Shown: positions 1-11,163, counted from the first letter of the stretch. The stretch is 24,941 nucleotides of DNA from Oppiella nova (GCA_905397405.1 CAJPVJ010000206.1:7501-32441), one strand, 5' to 3'. Notes: generated by a model not told the origin, from the letters alone. Numbers and translations are program-made.

Positions 1-326
1 AAGGGTCTCTGAAAGGTAAAGAAATAGAAATAATAGAAATGTCAGAAAGTTGTTGTATTTGTGCTAATTGTCGGTGCGGTTACTGTAGTGCTGTTTAAAT
101 AGCGATTCGCTAAACAATATTATATTGGAGTTGAGTTGAAGTATGGGTGGAGAGAGTCATTGCATTCAATCCAATATCAATCAGACGTTACAAATTCTGG
201 TGATATTAAAAACAGTCTACCAGTAGTTGTACTGTAGTTAGAGTTAGGATTGAGTGATAATAGTGTTTCCCTACAGTCACAAACAGTCGTGTCCTGTGTA
301 TGTACGGCACTGGTATTGTGAATGTC
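1..326. other. no gene seen
   Basis: Non-repetitive sequence leading into the first CT tract. No supportable exon, RNA gene or repeat was found. Confidence 0.6.
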
Positions 327-355
327 CTCTCTCTCTCTCTCTTTCTCGCTCTCGC

Positions 356-389
<34 letters not shown>
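327..389 (+). repeat. (CT)n microsatellite, interrupted
   Basis: CT repeats with CTTT and several CG interruptions. Confidence 0.97.
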
Positions 390-648
390 GCAATAAGTTG
401 GTCGAGAAGTTGCACTTCATTGAAGAGCACTCAAAGAACTGCTCAATTACTCGCTGCTAAACACAGAAAAGGTGGGCATCAGTAGGCATCACATCAGATG
501 AGACCTCAATTGTCATCATATCGATGACGACCAGCTCTTGGCATACAGTTCCGCATTGAATGTGGTAACGCATGTGCGGCCTCTGTGTGTCTGGTATACC
601 AATAAGAAATTATGGCTCATTTCAGTCTCCTTATCATTATTGATCGCC

Positions 649-700
649 ATCACTGCCAACATAGGCATCACTGCCATCACTGCCAACATAGGCATCACAA
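649..700 (+). repeat. 9-bp-unit minisatellite
   Basis: Alternating 9-bp units CATCACTGC and CAACATAGG, about five and a half in all. Confidence 0.85.
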
Positions 701-1356
701 CAGCTATTATATGCTGTTCTCTACTCTCTATTAGTCGTGTCTCTCTTGAGCCAGAAGTGTAACAAACATTGCATTCCAGTTATAATAAGTCATATTAAAT
801 GCCTTTTCATAATTACCAGCAAAAGCACAGCTGGAGGTTAGGCAACACTAAACTTAAATATGAAAGCCATTGAAGCTATTGTTCACGAAATGCAACCACT
901 CTTTCATATATATTTCACTTTATATATACTCTATTATACTATTCATATATAATATCGTATGTGTGGTGTCGGGGTGTGTGAGCCAAGGATGTCATCCTCC
1001 GCTGTAGTCAATGTGTTTGCAGAGCAGAGAAGCCCTGAGATTAAAATTTGGCAAAAATCAACGAAAACTCAGTCGAGAGACATAACCATAAGAGAGGGGA
1101 ATGGGAGAGAGAAAGACAACAATTCAATATAATAGACAATATTTGGCTTTGAGTTATAGATACAGGGCTTTAGAGGCAAACACTGAGTCCATCGTTAGTA
1201 TGAATCGCTGGTAATGTGTCTAAAAGAGCGTCGGATTTATAATGACATAAACGGACCGACCATTCAATGCAAAGAGTAAACCAAACGCTGAAGTATCAGA
1301 GATTTGGGCCAAAATGACACTAAAAATACAGGATATTGGCTCACGAGTGGCACAAC
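701..1356. other. no gene seen
   Basis: Unremarkable sequence with a purine-rich run at 1092-1118 (GGGGAATGGGAGAGAGAAA). The word GAATGGGAGAGAGAAA recurs near 10112. No supportable exon was found. Confidence 0.6.
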
Positions 1357-1404
1357 TATGGCTCAAACTATGGCTCAAACTATGGCTCAAACTATGGCTC
1401 AAAC
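1357..1404 (+). repeat. 12-bp minisatellite, four perfect copies
   Basis: Unit TATGGCTCAAAC repeated four times without error. In one frame it reads Trp-Leu-Lys-Leu repeated, inside a 66-codon frame from an ATG at 1314. The repeat length is a multiple of three, but nothing else supports coding. Confidence 0.92.
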
Positions 1405-1780
1405 CCAGCCATAAAACTATGGAACTGTTGGCAGAAGAGTGTAATAAATCTTTTATGAAACACACAATAAACAAACATTTCGGTGACATTTGTGACAATA
1501 TTCTGTTGAAATGATTATAAAATAATATTTCACTTTATTATAAAAACTTTACAGCAATAAAGTACAGAGAAGTCTATAATATAAACCCTCATAAAAGTGA
1601 CACTAAAAAAGAGTATCACAAGGAGTAGCAGTCAATAAATAAATGGATACTTCATTACAGGGCATCACTATATCCATGGCTTCGGGAGATGAAGAATTTT
1701 ATTACAAATTTTATATCACATAACACTTTATGCAAGACTTTGATTGAAATAATGTTTGAATAATAATTAGTCAAAAAGAA

Positions 1781-1785
<5 letters not shown>

Positions 1786-1815
<30 letters not shown>
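1786..1815 (+). repeat. (GA)n microsatellite
   Basis: Fifteen uninterrupted GA units. Confidence 0.97.
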
Positions 1816-1819
<4 letters not shown>

Positions 1820-2448
1820 GTAAACCCAATTATCTGTTTGTTTGAAAAATTTTTGAGAAAAATATTTTTTAATTGAAACCGACAATACAGTCAACACCAC
1901 AACTCCTGCTGATATTCATGACATTTAATTATCTTAAAAGAAAATCGACACGAATTGTGTGCTAATACAGAGATAGGGCACCGCCTTATGAATGTATGCC
2001 ATCCGAGGTAATGAGATAGTGAATTAAAAAATCAAAATGTTTATAACCAAGAACAAACACGAATTTTTGACCATAACTTAAATCCAGTTGCAATCCATAA
2101 CATAAAAAGGCATTTGATATTTACTCAACATTTGCTCCTAAATTACAGGAAAAGTTAAGCAAAAAAAATGTGTTCAGAACTTAAAACAAACTAAATCTGA
2201 AATTTTATTTTAGAGATAAAAATCAAAACCTAATGCATTGGACAGTAAAACAGAAAGTTATAGTAATAGCCATCGAATGTGTTTCGCATGATTTTGTTTA
2301 TAATATAAATCGCTGGGGATTTAATTGTTAGTCAGCGGTATGTCCTCAACAGTAGTGCAAAACTTCTGCGGCCTTTAGATCGAAATCTTAGCCCAGAGTT
2401 AGTGAGCAAATGAAATGATGTTTCGCATCGAAAATGTTTTTTATCGAT

Positions 2449-2484
2449 GAGAGGGAGAGAGAGACAGAGAGAGCGACAGAGAGA
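2449..2484 (+). repeat. imperfect (GA)n tract
   Basis: GA repeats broken by GGG and two GAC units. Confidence 0.9.
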
Positions 2485-2578
2485 CAACAAAACCGGGATT
2501 TGATGTTTTGATGGGACACGTCCTCCACGTTCTCTCACTTTTTAAAAATACACACAGAATTGAAGCCAATTTAAGGGC

Positions 2579-2601
2579 AGAGAGAGAGAGAGAGAGAGAG
2601 A
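2579..2601 (+). repeat. (AG)n microsatellite
   Basis: Eleven uninterrupted units, 95 bp after the imperfect tract at 2449. Confidence 0.96.
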
Positions 2602-2900
2602 TCGACAAACTACTGGTGCTCTGCGTTCAAGACTTTACAATCGGAGGGCACACACCAGTAGTGTCTCTGACGACGATATATCTCTCGGGAGTAGACATTA
2701 CGTGCAAATACTAACTGCTCTAAAATAAAAAGCCGAAACTAAACTCAAACTCAAACTAAACATAACACACAAACTGTTATTAACGAAAAGTAAATTTTTC
2801 TAATAGTAATGGCCGACAGACACACCAGAATTGGAGAGAAAAGTTTTGGCACTCAATTCATTGTGTAATATAGTTTGATGTCTGGCCTCAAGTTATTGCG

Positions 2901-2923
2901 GGAGAGAGAGAGAGAGAGAGAGA
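2901..2923 (+). repeat. (GA)n microsatellite
   Basis: About eleven units. Confidence 0.96.
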
Positions 2924-3102
2924 ATGTTGAGTACATTAAGAATATTTGTGGTACAGTAGAGCTACTGTTATATTTGGTTCGGTTGTTCCTGAGCTAAAAA
3001 TTATTAGATTTCCTTTAACTTTGGCACTGCATTGCAATTGGGAACCACTTTTTAAAAAAGCCAACTGTGCTCTACAGTACAGTGAGAGACAGTACAGTGA
3101 GT

Positions 3103-3121
3103 GAGGAGAGGGAGAGAGAGA
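3103..3121 (+). repeat. short imperfect (GA)n tract
   Basis: Preceded by a direct repeat of the word CAGTACAGTGAG. Confidence 0.85.
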
Positions 3122-3382
3122 CAAATTTGAAGCGTCCCTAAAGCAGAATTGTATATAAAATTCAATTTACACTTTCCAATAGAAACTCCAATGCAATGGA
3201 TGTACGAAAATAGAGCACAAAATTTTCTGCTCAGAATTGACTGACTGTTCGCTTCCCTAATAGAGAGGAGAATATATTTTTGTGGCCTTTATTTATATAT
3301 AGAAAGCAAATGTTAGAAAAATAAATTGCGTTCAAGTCATCAATAATTGGGTGAAGAATTGAAGTTCATATCACACCACAAA

Positions 3383-3387
<5 letters not shown>

Positions 3388-3422
<35 letters not shown>
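3388..3422 (+). repeat. (AG)n microsatellite
   Basis: About seventeen units, 35 bp before the first copy of the 576-bp duplication. Confidence 0.97.
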
Positions 3423-3423
<1 letters not shown>

Positions 3424-3734
3424 GACAGTTTTCTGTAGCCAAATAGACTACTATTGAATTATAACTGAAAATATATATTACGATCATTTGTGGTTATCCT
3501 TAAAGTTGTGTTTTATAAGAAATGTGAGTTTATGAGACAAATGAATGTGTTTTTATCACAAGATTTTGTACAGTTTTTTTGAGAAAATTTATTTACTTTT
3601 AAAGTTTTAAAGAATATATCGATCTTTAAAGCAATGACTCATTACTCGTCGCTGACTATCCTATAGTTATAGTGAAATCTTATCAAATTTTTTCTTTTGG
3701 CAATTTTCTTGAGTTCTAATGCAACGACTCCTCA

Positions 3735-3736
<2 letters not shown>

Positions 3737-3767
<31 letters not shown>
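3737..3767 (+). repeat. (TC)n microsatellite, duplication copy 1
   Basis: Counterpart of the tract at 4299. Confidence 0.97.
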
Positions 3768-3769
<2 letters not shown>

Positions 3770-3827
3770 AGTGGAAGTTCGTTATGAGCTTAACATTAGA
3801 TGCAAACTATTATATAATAAACGCGAG

Positions 3828-3857
3828 TATATACAGTATAATGCTGTACTGTATATA
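3828..3857. repeat. perfect inverted repeat, copy 1
   Basis: Arms TATATACAGTA (3828-3838) and TACTGTATATA (3847-3857) are 11 bp and perfect, with an 8-bp loop. The structure is kept in the second copy of the duplication. It could form a hairpin or be a binding site; its function is unknown. Confidence 0.85.
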
Positions 3858-3894
3858 AACTGGAAATCTAAGTGCGAAAGAGCTTTTTATTTCG

Positions 3895-3896
<2 letters not shown>

Positions 3897-3926
<30 letters not shown>
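3897..3926 (+). repeat. (TC)n microsatellite, duplication copy 1
   Basis: Counterpart of the shorter tract at 4458. The length has changed since the duplication. Confidence 0.97.
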
Positions 3927-3929
<3 letters not shown>

Positions 3930-4296
3930 ACAAAAAAGTTATCACAACTACTATTGCATTGCTTTTCTATCAATAACTTTAGTGATCCTCACAAATAGCC
4001 TGAAGTGAAATATTCGCTAATGAGTGCTAAGAAATTATAACTGAAAATATATATTACGATCATTTGTGGTTATCCTTAAAGTTGTGTTTTATAAGAAATG
4101 TGAGTTTATGAGACAAATGAATGTGTTTTTATCACAAGATTTTGTACAGTTTTTTTGAGGAAATTTATTTACTTTTAAAGTTTTAAAGAATATATCGATC
4201 TTTAAAGCAATGACTCATTACTCGTCGCTGACTATCCTATAGTTATAGTGAAATCTTATCAAATATTTTCTTGAGTTCTAATGCAACGACTCCTCA

Positions 4297-4298
<2 letters not shown>

Positions 4299-4330
<32 letters not shown>
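4299..4330 (+). repeat. (TC)n microsatellite, duplication copy 2
   Basis: Counterpart of the tract at 3737. Confidence 0.97.
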
Positions 4331-4332
<2 letters not shown>

Positions 4333-4389
4333 GTGGAAGTTCGTTATGAGCTTAACATTAGATGCAAACTATTATATAATAAACGCGAG

Positions 4390-4419
4390 TATATACAGTA
4401 TAATGTTGTACTGTATATA
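4390..4419. repeat. perfect inverted repeat, copy 2
   Basis: Same 11-bp arms and 8-bp loop as at 3828-3857. One loop base differs (C to T). Confidence 0.85.
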
Positions 4420-4457
4420 AACTGGAAATCTAAGTGCGAAAGAGCTTTTCTTTCGAG

Positions 4458-4479
4458 TCTCTCTCTCTCTCTCTCTCTC
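4458..4479 (+). repeat. (TC)n microsatellite, duplication copy 2
   Basis: Eleven units, against fifteen in copy 1. Confidence 0.97.
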
Positions 4480-4731
4480 AACACAAAAAAGTTATCACAA
4501 CTACTATTGCATTGCTTTTCTATCAATAACTTTAGTGATCCTCACAAATAGCCTGAAGTGAAATATTCGCTAATGAGTGCTAAGAAACTAAAGAAACATT
4601 AGAGCAATAACTTAACTTCAAAGTCAAAACTCACACACAACCAGACAACACATACACAGGCAAAGGGCATTCAACGGCACATACACTAGATTTAAATGTT
4701 TGTAAAAATGTGAGCACAGAATGAGAGGAAA

Positions 4732-4925
4732 TTATAAATAATATATAGAAATGAAGACAAAAAAAGTTTGCGATTCTGTGAATCTCTCCGGCAATGCATT
4801 CGTGGCTTTCACTCGACTCTCAATGAGAAGTCCAGTGAACGGAGACTTCCTTTGGGCGCAAATGAATGACACATAAGGAGATCCGATGCCTCCGTATAGC
4901 CGCAGACCTGAGAGTCGTATATCAA
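4732..4925 (-). CDS. candidate terminal exon (alternative: small ORF on the plus strand)
   Basis: Seen on the minus strand: an acceptor-like TTGTGTTTTAG opens a 64-codon frame ending at a TAA. It starts DIRLSGLRLYGGIGSPYVSF and goes on through QRKSPFTGLLIESRVK, in a patch clearly richer in GC than its surroundings. It enters in phase 1, so it cannot directly follow the exon ending at 11473. A competing reading exists on the plus strand: an ATG at 4751 opens 41 codons to 4876 (starting MKTKKVCDSVNLSGNAFVAF). Only one, or neither, can be right. The GC-rich patch is the main reason to list this. No family is recognised. Confidence 0.18.
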
Positions 4926-5972
4926 CTAAAACACAATTATATGATTGCATTGTGTGTTCACTTGTATATTGCGTGCAACAAATCATGACTCAAATTATTG
5001 GTAGACTAAACGCAAACCACACAAAACTATTTGATCTAAATATATGATCGTAAAAGAGTGCACTTTCACAAACAACCTGTTGGTGCTATTACTTACTGGT
5101 GTTAACCTATTATCATAGGATTATGAGGACCAACACAATCAATAGCTAGTGTGCCGGGAGAGAGAGAGAGAGTGTGTGTGTGAGTGAGTGAGAGAGAGAG
5201 AGAGTGAGTGAGTGAGAGAGAGAGAGGTCTGTAATCTTATTTTTGGTCTCTCACTGTTCACTGGCAGTTAAAGTGTCGGCCCTTTATGTTTATGTTATAT
5301 TAGGAAATAAGCAATCTTTCGATGCACTCATCTATGATCTAATATATGATAGTTTTGCGTCGATTTTGTGTTTTCATATAATTTTCTCCCATTCTTTGTA
5401 TTCAATAAATTTATTTTTCTCGTAACTATTGGACGATTAACTCTTGCCTTTCGTTTTTAGTTTGAGTGAATTTTTTCTTTTCTTTTGATATTTGCTGCGA
5501 AAAGTCAAGAGTTATATCAATAGTAGAGTTAACGTGTATTAGGATTGCGAACAAAAGAATCATTAGTTTCTCAAAGTGTGAAACAATAATTATAAGTCTG
5601 TCTAAAGTCTGCCATTAGTTATCCATTCGTGTATTGAGACAATCCTTAATGAAATAATACCATGAAATAAGTCATTTAATTCTTCATTTAAGTGTTTTAT
5701 AGTTTTTTGTTAATTGAGTAAAAAACAGAAAGAAAATTATGATTACAAAAGAGGTGAACGAATGGCAATATAAATGGATGTGAAATAAATGGTTATTTCT
5801 TTAAAAACTTTTTAAAGTTTGAAAAATCTTTTATAAATTATATTTATAAAGAGAACTGAATGACAATTATATTATAAGTCATTCTTTTTGTTTTTATATA
5901 TTCTTTTATGAATATTTAGCTAGTTTTAGCGACAGCTTTATAACTTAACTTAAATGTAATGTACTGTGTAGA
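4926..5972. other. AT-rich, no gene seen
   Basis: Apart from the compound GA/GT tract at 5156-5226, no repeat or convincing splice-bounded frame was found. A 60-codon frame at 5243-5425 lacks support. Confidence 0.6.
5156..5226 (+). repeat. compound (GA)n/(GT)n/(GAGT)n tract
   Basis: Blocks of GA, then GT, then alternating GAGT and GA units. Only C-free strand sequence follows the first bases. Confidence 0.95.
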
Positions 5973-6494
5973 AGAGAAAAAGAGTCGAAAAATAAAACAT
6001 AAATCCATTCAATAAATAGAGAAAAAAGGGAATTAAATTGAAATGAAAATACATGGCATTAGATATGCAAAAATATTATAATCAGACAAATGTATTCAAT
6101 ATAGAGATAGATATGAGAGATGAATGCATGAGAATATCAAATACAAAGTATCATTGATTAGTAGCAAAACAAAAATTATGAAAACCAATTTTGATGTCTT
6201 TTTTTAATAAATCGATTCCACTATTCATATGAAAAATTAATACCAAAATCACAACAAAACAAAAAATAGCAATATTTTTGAGTGCGAATACAAAACTCAA
6301 TCATCGCATGAATAATAATCAACTAATGGAGAAAATGTATGTATGTGACAACAAATCAAAAGCAAAAATAAATGTTTTGAAAACTTAATCTAGTCTTAGA
6401 TTTTGAATATTTTATAAAGTGATGTTAAATTTTTTTTATTACAAAACTTAAAATATGTGACATCAGGTAAATATAAATATATGATACGAGACAT

Positions 6495-6528
<34 letters not shown>
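6495..6528 (+). repeat. (GA)n at the end of 690-bp unit copy 1
   Basis: Begins GGGAGA; about sixteen units. Confidence 0.97.
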
Positions 6529-6532
<4 letters not shown>

Positions 6533-7183
6533 AAATATTTCTCTTGACTTACTGTTAATATAATATTCAGTAAGAAAAACAAAAATATATAAGAAAATAC
6601 TTATAAATCGATCAAAATCGCTGTCGAAATATTGAATTGAATTTACATTACATGACACATAAAGAGAAAAAGAGTCGAAAAATAAAACATAAATCCATTC
6701 AATAAATAGAGAAAAAAGGAATTAAATTGAAATGAAAATACATGGCATTAGATATGCAAAAATATTATAATCAGACAAATGTATTAAATATAGCGATAGA
6801 TATGAGAGATGAATGCAAGAGAATATCAAATACAAAGTATCATTGATTATTAGCAAAACAAAAATTATGAAAACCAATTTTGATGTCTTTTTTTAATAAA
6901 TCGATTCCACTATTCATATGAAAAATGAATACCAAAATCACAACAAAACAAAAAATAGCAATATTTTTTCAGTGCGAATACAAAACTCAATCATCGCATG
7001 AATAATAATCAACTAATGGAGAAAATGTATGTATGTGACAACAAATCAAAACCAAAAATAAATGTTTTGAAAACTTAATCTGGTCTTAGATTTTGAATAT
7101 TTTATAAAGTGATGTTAAATTTTTTTTATTACAAAACTTAAAATATGTGACATCAGGTAAATATAAATATATGATACGAGACA

Positions 7184-7230
7184 GGGAGGGAGAGAGAGAG
7201 GGAGGGAGAGAGAGAGAGAGAGAGAGAGAG
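7184..7230 (+). repeat. (GA)n with GGGA units, end of 690-bp unit copy 2
   Basis: Carries extra GGGAGGGAG units that copy 1 lacks, followed by a short (AAAT)n at 7231-7248. Confidence 0.95.
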
Positions 7231-7248
7231 CAAATAAATAAATAAATC

Positions 7249-8974
7249 GTAGTATAGTTATGATCAAATTATGATTTGTTCAAAATCTTGTTAATTTTAA
7301 AAGTTATTAAAACAAAAAGGAAAGGCCAGCAGATGTTTGAATATATAGACTACAACTTAGCCGTGACCCAAATATGATGGCACAAAAATTAGCCTACAAA
7401 AATTACATATTTTTGGTGGAAATAATATTTTAGAAAATATACACTTAAACGACTGCTTATATGACTTAATATATGCTTAAACTTTATCTAACAATCAGAT
7501 ATAATAGTCATTATAATTGTGATTAGCATTTGATGGACAGCTGCGTTACGCACAACCATTCAATTTGGTCGCACATGTAGCATATATTTATAGATTATTG
7601 ACTAATTGTTATCTATTATGCAATTATTAAATTTAAATAAAAAATGTATTTCCCAGTGATTCAGCAAATAATATATAGCATTAGTGATACATTAACTGTA
7701 ACCGACTTATTGTTTGGAGACATAAATATAGAGAATATTTTCAATTCTTTGTTCACATTGTGAACATTTGTTTTACTAGATTTGTATTGAATGCAAATTA
7801 TAACTGGACTCTAACGGGTCTTTTCGCATAATATATTGAGTCAATAAAAATGAATTGAATGGAAAAGTCATAAAAACTATTCAGAAAAATGCTTTCCAGC
7901 CAAATATGCATACAATTGAGTGGTTTTTATTTAAAAATGCCTTCGGATATGATGCCATCCCTAATACAAATCAATTCATACAGACTTTTATGCCATTCAT
8001 AAGAGTTATACGGCGACCGGCGTTCAAATAATATCATACAATACCGGTGCCACTCAGTTAGCGTGGAGTCAAATACATTTCAATCATCTCTTCCAATAAC
8101 ATCAACACAACAGCGAAAATGTTTTAAATAAAAAAATAGAGTGAAATGAAAACGTTTTGCCTCAAGAAATACAATACTATTGCGAACCAGAATATAGAGG
8201 AATATATTTTTTAAAAGAGAAATAAAATTATTCCTACGAAACGAAAGTTAACGAAAAAACAGTGAAAACAAAAAATAATCAAAACAAACTTAATACGAAA
8301 TTCATTTATTATTATTATTTTGTGGTACAATTTTTCAATAATTTTGCAGAAATAATCCCATTTATAATATTAATAAAAAGCATACTGTAGTACGAGTCGA
8401 CTCAAGGAGTTTTGGAAAAATTATATCCAAGTTATTTAAACGGAGGTTATTTTTATAATATTCTTAACCCCCTACCCTTTGGCTAAATTATAACATTTTT
8501 ATATTTGTTATTTCCACGAATAATCTTCAATTAGAAATATATAGAGAAATTACTGGAAAAATAAACAAAAAAATATATACTATAACCTGTGAAGGGAAGT
8601 GGAGATCATTATTAACTTGTAAGAAATAACTCACAAATCAATGTGTTTGAAAACATTTATGCTATTTAGTATAAGTATAAGTATTGTAAAAAATCATTGG
8701 CAAACATAACAAAAACCCAATTCAAGAATTTTATTTATTACATAACAGACACTCGTTGTATATAAGATACTCATTAAATATTTTTCGTATTTTGGTTAAT
8801 CATAAAACAAAAAATTTAAATCGATTTATAATTAGTAATCTCATGGCTGTAGAAAAGAAAAATTCAAAACAAAAAATAATTATTATTTTAATGATTAAAA
8901 CTTCTTTTTTAAGAGATGAGAGAAATAATAATAAATATATATCTAAATGAAGACTTGAAGATTTATTAGGCATC
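7249..8974. other. AT-rich, no gene seen
   Basis: Over 1.7 kb without a GA tract, the longest such gap in the left half. No repeat or gene was recognised. The 64-codon frame at 8756-8950 (Lys/Asn/Ile-rich) looks like a product of base composition. Confidence 0.6.
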
Positions 8975-9000
8975 CTCTCTCTCTCTCTCTCTCTCTCTCT
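8975..9000 (+). repeat. (CT)n microsatellite
   Basis: Thirteen units. Confidence 0.97.
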
Positions 9001-9415
9001 GTTAAGTAATTTTTCTAAAACAAAATTAGATTATATAAGACATAAATCCAGCGCTGATTTCACTATAAGTTTGTGATTGATTTGTGTGGAGAAGAATTAT
9101 AACGCGTTTTATAATTAGGAAAAATTCAATAATAAGAGTAATACACCTTTTGGTTAGTTTTCATACGAGAATTAATACACAAAAAAAGTCTGTTAAAACA
9201 TTTTTGGGCACAAAATCTCATTCATCAACCGACGAGACATCGAATTACATGATATTAATTAAGAAATTGAACTCAAAATACGAGTAGAGATGAGAAGGAA
9301 GGGATTCATCGGGAAGAGTAGGCTGAAAATGCATTGGAAAGCCATGGATGGCATGATATATAAAAATTAAAGGCATATCTTTTTCAACGGCTCAAGTTGT
9401 TATTAAAGATCACAG
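9001..9415. other. no gene seen
   Basis: A 67-codon frame at 9084-9287 begins at GTG rather than ATG and has no splice support. GC content rises after about 9290, towards the candidate at 9478. Confidence 0.55.
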
Positions 9416-9477
9416 GTGTTGAACATCTCGTGCTATTTAATTGTCGACAATCAGCTCAACCCTTCTCTCAAACTATA

Positions 9478-9834
9478 ATGGATGGTAAGTCAGCGCCGAC
9501 TGAATAGAAAAAAGTTGTGCTCAGAATTGAGTGGAAGGCAGACCGAGAAATCTCTTTTGGATTTTTAATGAACTGAAGACCTCTTTAGACTTTGAATGGC
9601 TTTTGATTGAGAAGTGGAAGAGAGAGAGAGAGAGCGAGAGAGAGAGGTTTGAACGCAAGACTTACTCTTAACTACAATTTCATGCAAGATTTGCTGCGGA
9701 TATCGTTTAGATTATTACTACACCAGAGCTGTGAGAGTCAGTCCATCACATCCCAGTCCTTCACAGCTCACAAGCAAAGGAAAAGTCACTCAATGGTGGC
9801 TCAAATGGAGGCCGCGATTGTTTGGCTGCTTTGA
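9478..9834 (+). CDS. candidate spliced small ORF, 50 residues
   Basis: Seen: an ATG at 9478 in an excellent start context (ATAATGG) lies seven bases before a strong donor (GATG|GTAAGT, exon end 9484). After a 204-bp intron holding a GA tract, an acceptor (CATGCAAG|ATTTG, exon start 9689) joins in phase and the frame runs 48 more codons to a TGA at 9832-9834. The product would read MDDLLRISFRLLLHQSC, then a Ser/Gln-rich part, ending MVAQMEAAIVWLL. Alternatively the first exon starts at 9416 (after GATCACAG), adding VEHLVLFNCRQSAQPFSQTI before the Met. No family is recognised. A start codon so close to a donor is seen in real genes with leader exons, but the whole could be chance. Confidence 0.25.
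9619..9646 (+). repeat. (AG)n microsatellite, one CG interruption
   Basis: Lies in the proposed intron 9485-9688. Confidence 0.95.
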
Positions 9835-10557
9835 TCGACCAATTAATGTAAAACTCTTGACATTAGGTCTTAGCGTTAGAGCGCAGCCCTAACCGAGTGC
9901 TCGGAATGGTAGCAAAAAATTACACTAATTTTAATGTTGCGAACAATTATATTACTATTTATTTCATTCGTTTCTCTCGCTTTAAGATATTATTAAAACT
10001 CATGAGAATTACATAATAATTCATACAAGACTTTGAGTCCATAATGGACTGACAGGTAGTGGAGAATTATATCCAGCGCTGGCAGACTGCAGGGCTACAC
10101 AAACTGGATAGGAATGGGAGAGAGAAATGCCATAATTAAAGCCGTACGACACCCGTAGTCTGCATATATGATATACACAGTACAGGTGGAACGCCTGAGA
10201 AAAAGTCCATTTAGTAATTCATTGCTAAATATAGAGTACAGACCGGAGAGTATATATTTCTGGTTTTGTTATGTATGCATATCTTAATAAAAGTTGAGCA
10301 CAAATTATAAATACGTTTTTGCATAAAAAGCTCATACTTTTCATATTGAGAGTCGTCGGTAGAGTCGAGAGAAGGGAAATGTTGTTGGACTCCACTCTCT
10401 CGGTATGGCTTTGGGCCACAAAATTAGGAGAAGTCCTCTTAAATATCTTACGTATAGTTATATAAAATACAGACTTAAAATATAATACTAGCACACACTG
10501 CAAGTCGCGCCCAACAGCTAAAAAATTATGAAAATACCTGTGCAACCAAACTAATGC
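9835..10557. other. mixed sequence, weak coding hints only
   Basis: A 106-codon minus-strand frame at 10545-10225 is the longest near here. Its GC-richer middle (10340-10440) reads SPNFVAQSHTERVESNN, but its borders are not good splice sites. At 9885-9898 lies AGCCCTAACCGAGT, repeated at 20768. Confidence 0.5.
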
Positions 10558-10569
10558 CTCTCTCTCTCG

Positions 10570-10606
<37 letters not shown>
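10558..10606 (+). repeat. (CT)n microsatellite with GC interruptions
   Basis: Resembles the tract at 327-389 in its CG interruptions. An acceptor-like TTTTTCTTTCAG follows at 10629-10640. Confidence 0.96.
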
Positions 10607-10975
10607 GTATGAAAATTTTTAACCTTAATTTTTCTTTCAGTACATCTTAGGGACAGTCAAAGGAAAGTGCGGCTCAAGAGTGTTATGAACCCAATCGACT
10701 TTAATCTACTTTCACACCGAAAAGCAAAAAATTCACTTCAATATACTGTACGTATAGTAGGTATAGTCCAACTGCACCTGCATTTCGTGTGCTTTCTCTC
10801 CTCTGATTTGTATTCATTTCTATCGTTTTTTAGTTAAAAAATAATTTTTCGTTCATTTTTAGCGATAAGTTTATCAGTATTTTTGTCTCAAAAGGTTTTA
10901 TTTTTGAGTTCAACTCAAACATTTTACATATATTTTTTTTGAGTACACCTGTCATGAAATTTGTGTAACTGTTTT
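10607..10975. other. acceptor-like site followed by an open frame, otherwise nothing
   Basis: TTTTTCTTTCAG (ending 10640) is followed by about 64 plus-strand codons starting HLRDSQRKVRLKSVMNPIDF and ending near 10834, without a good donor. It is weak evidence for a terminal exon. Confidence 0.4.
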
Positions 10976-11006
10976 GGAGAGGGAGAGAGAGAGAGAGAGA
11001 GAGAGG
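10976..11006 (+). repeat. (GA)n microsatellite
   Basis: About fifteen units with one GGG at the start. Confidence 0.96.
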
Positions 11007-11163
11007 ACAGTCAGAGATGAGATTATAGAGTAAGTCAGTCCTCAAACAAAAAGACTTAAACACATATCAGTGTTGGCACACATAAACACAAGCTATCGGT
11101 GCTGAGCGTCAATGCATATAAGTTATGATCAATAATGTGGTTATTAAAATAGCCCTCACTTAC

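Larger units (their letters stand above)
1816..3387. other. AT-rich, no gene seen
   Basis: Holds only the four GA tracts listed separately and one copy of the CTACTRGTGCTCT motif (2610). Open frames here are short and run through GA tracts. Confidence 0.6.
3457..4587. repeat. tandem duplication, two copies (about 576 and 555 bp)
   Basis: Copy 1 is 3457-4032 and copy 2 is 4033-4587, directly abutting. Outside length changes in the CT tracts and one deletion of about 14 bp near 4264, only a handful of bases differ, so the duplication looks recent. Each copy holds two (CT)n tracts about 160 bp apart and a hairpin between them. Frames of about 72-75 codons in each copy lack an ATG and run through a CT tract as Ser-Leu repeats, so they are not taken as genes. 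Confidence 0.95.
5973..7230. repeat. tandem duplication with a 690-bp period
   Basis: Copy 1 is 5973-6528 and copy 2 is 6663-7230. Both start AGAGAAAAAGAGTCGAAAAA and end in a GA tract. About ten single-base differences were found over roughly 525 bp, so identity is near 98 %. The 134-bp segment 6529-6662 lies between the copies and has no second copy here, so the second unit is cut at its GA tract. No coding content was seen. Confidence 0.93.

Noticed and set aside
3771-4551. Matching frames of about 72-75 codons in both copies of the 576-bp duplication
   Set aside because: They begin at GTG, not ATG, pass through CT tracts as Ser-Leu repeats, and are alike simply because the DNA was duplicated. 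One already differs in frame around the tract.
10225-10545. 106-codon minus-strand frame
   Set aside because: Its left and right thirds have ordinary AT-rich composition, and the borders of the GC-richer middle are not convincing splice sites.
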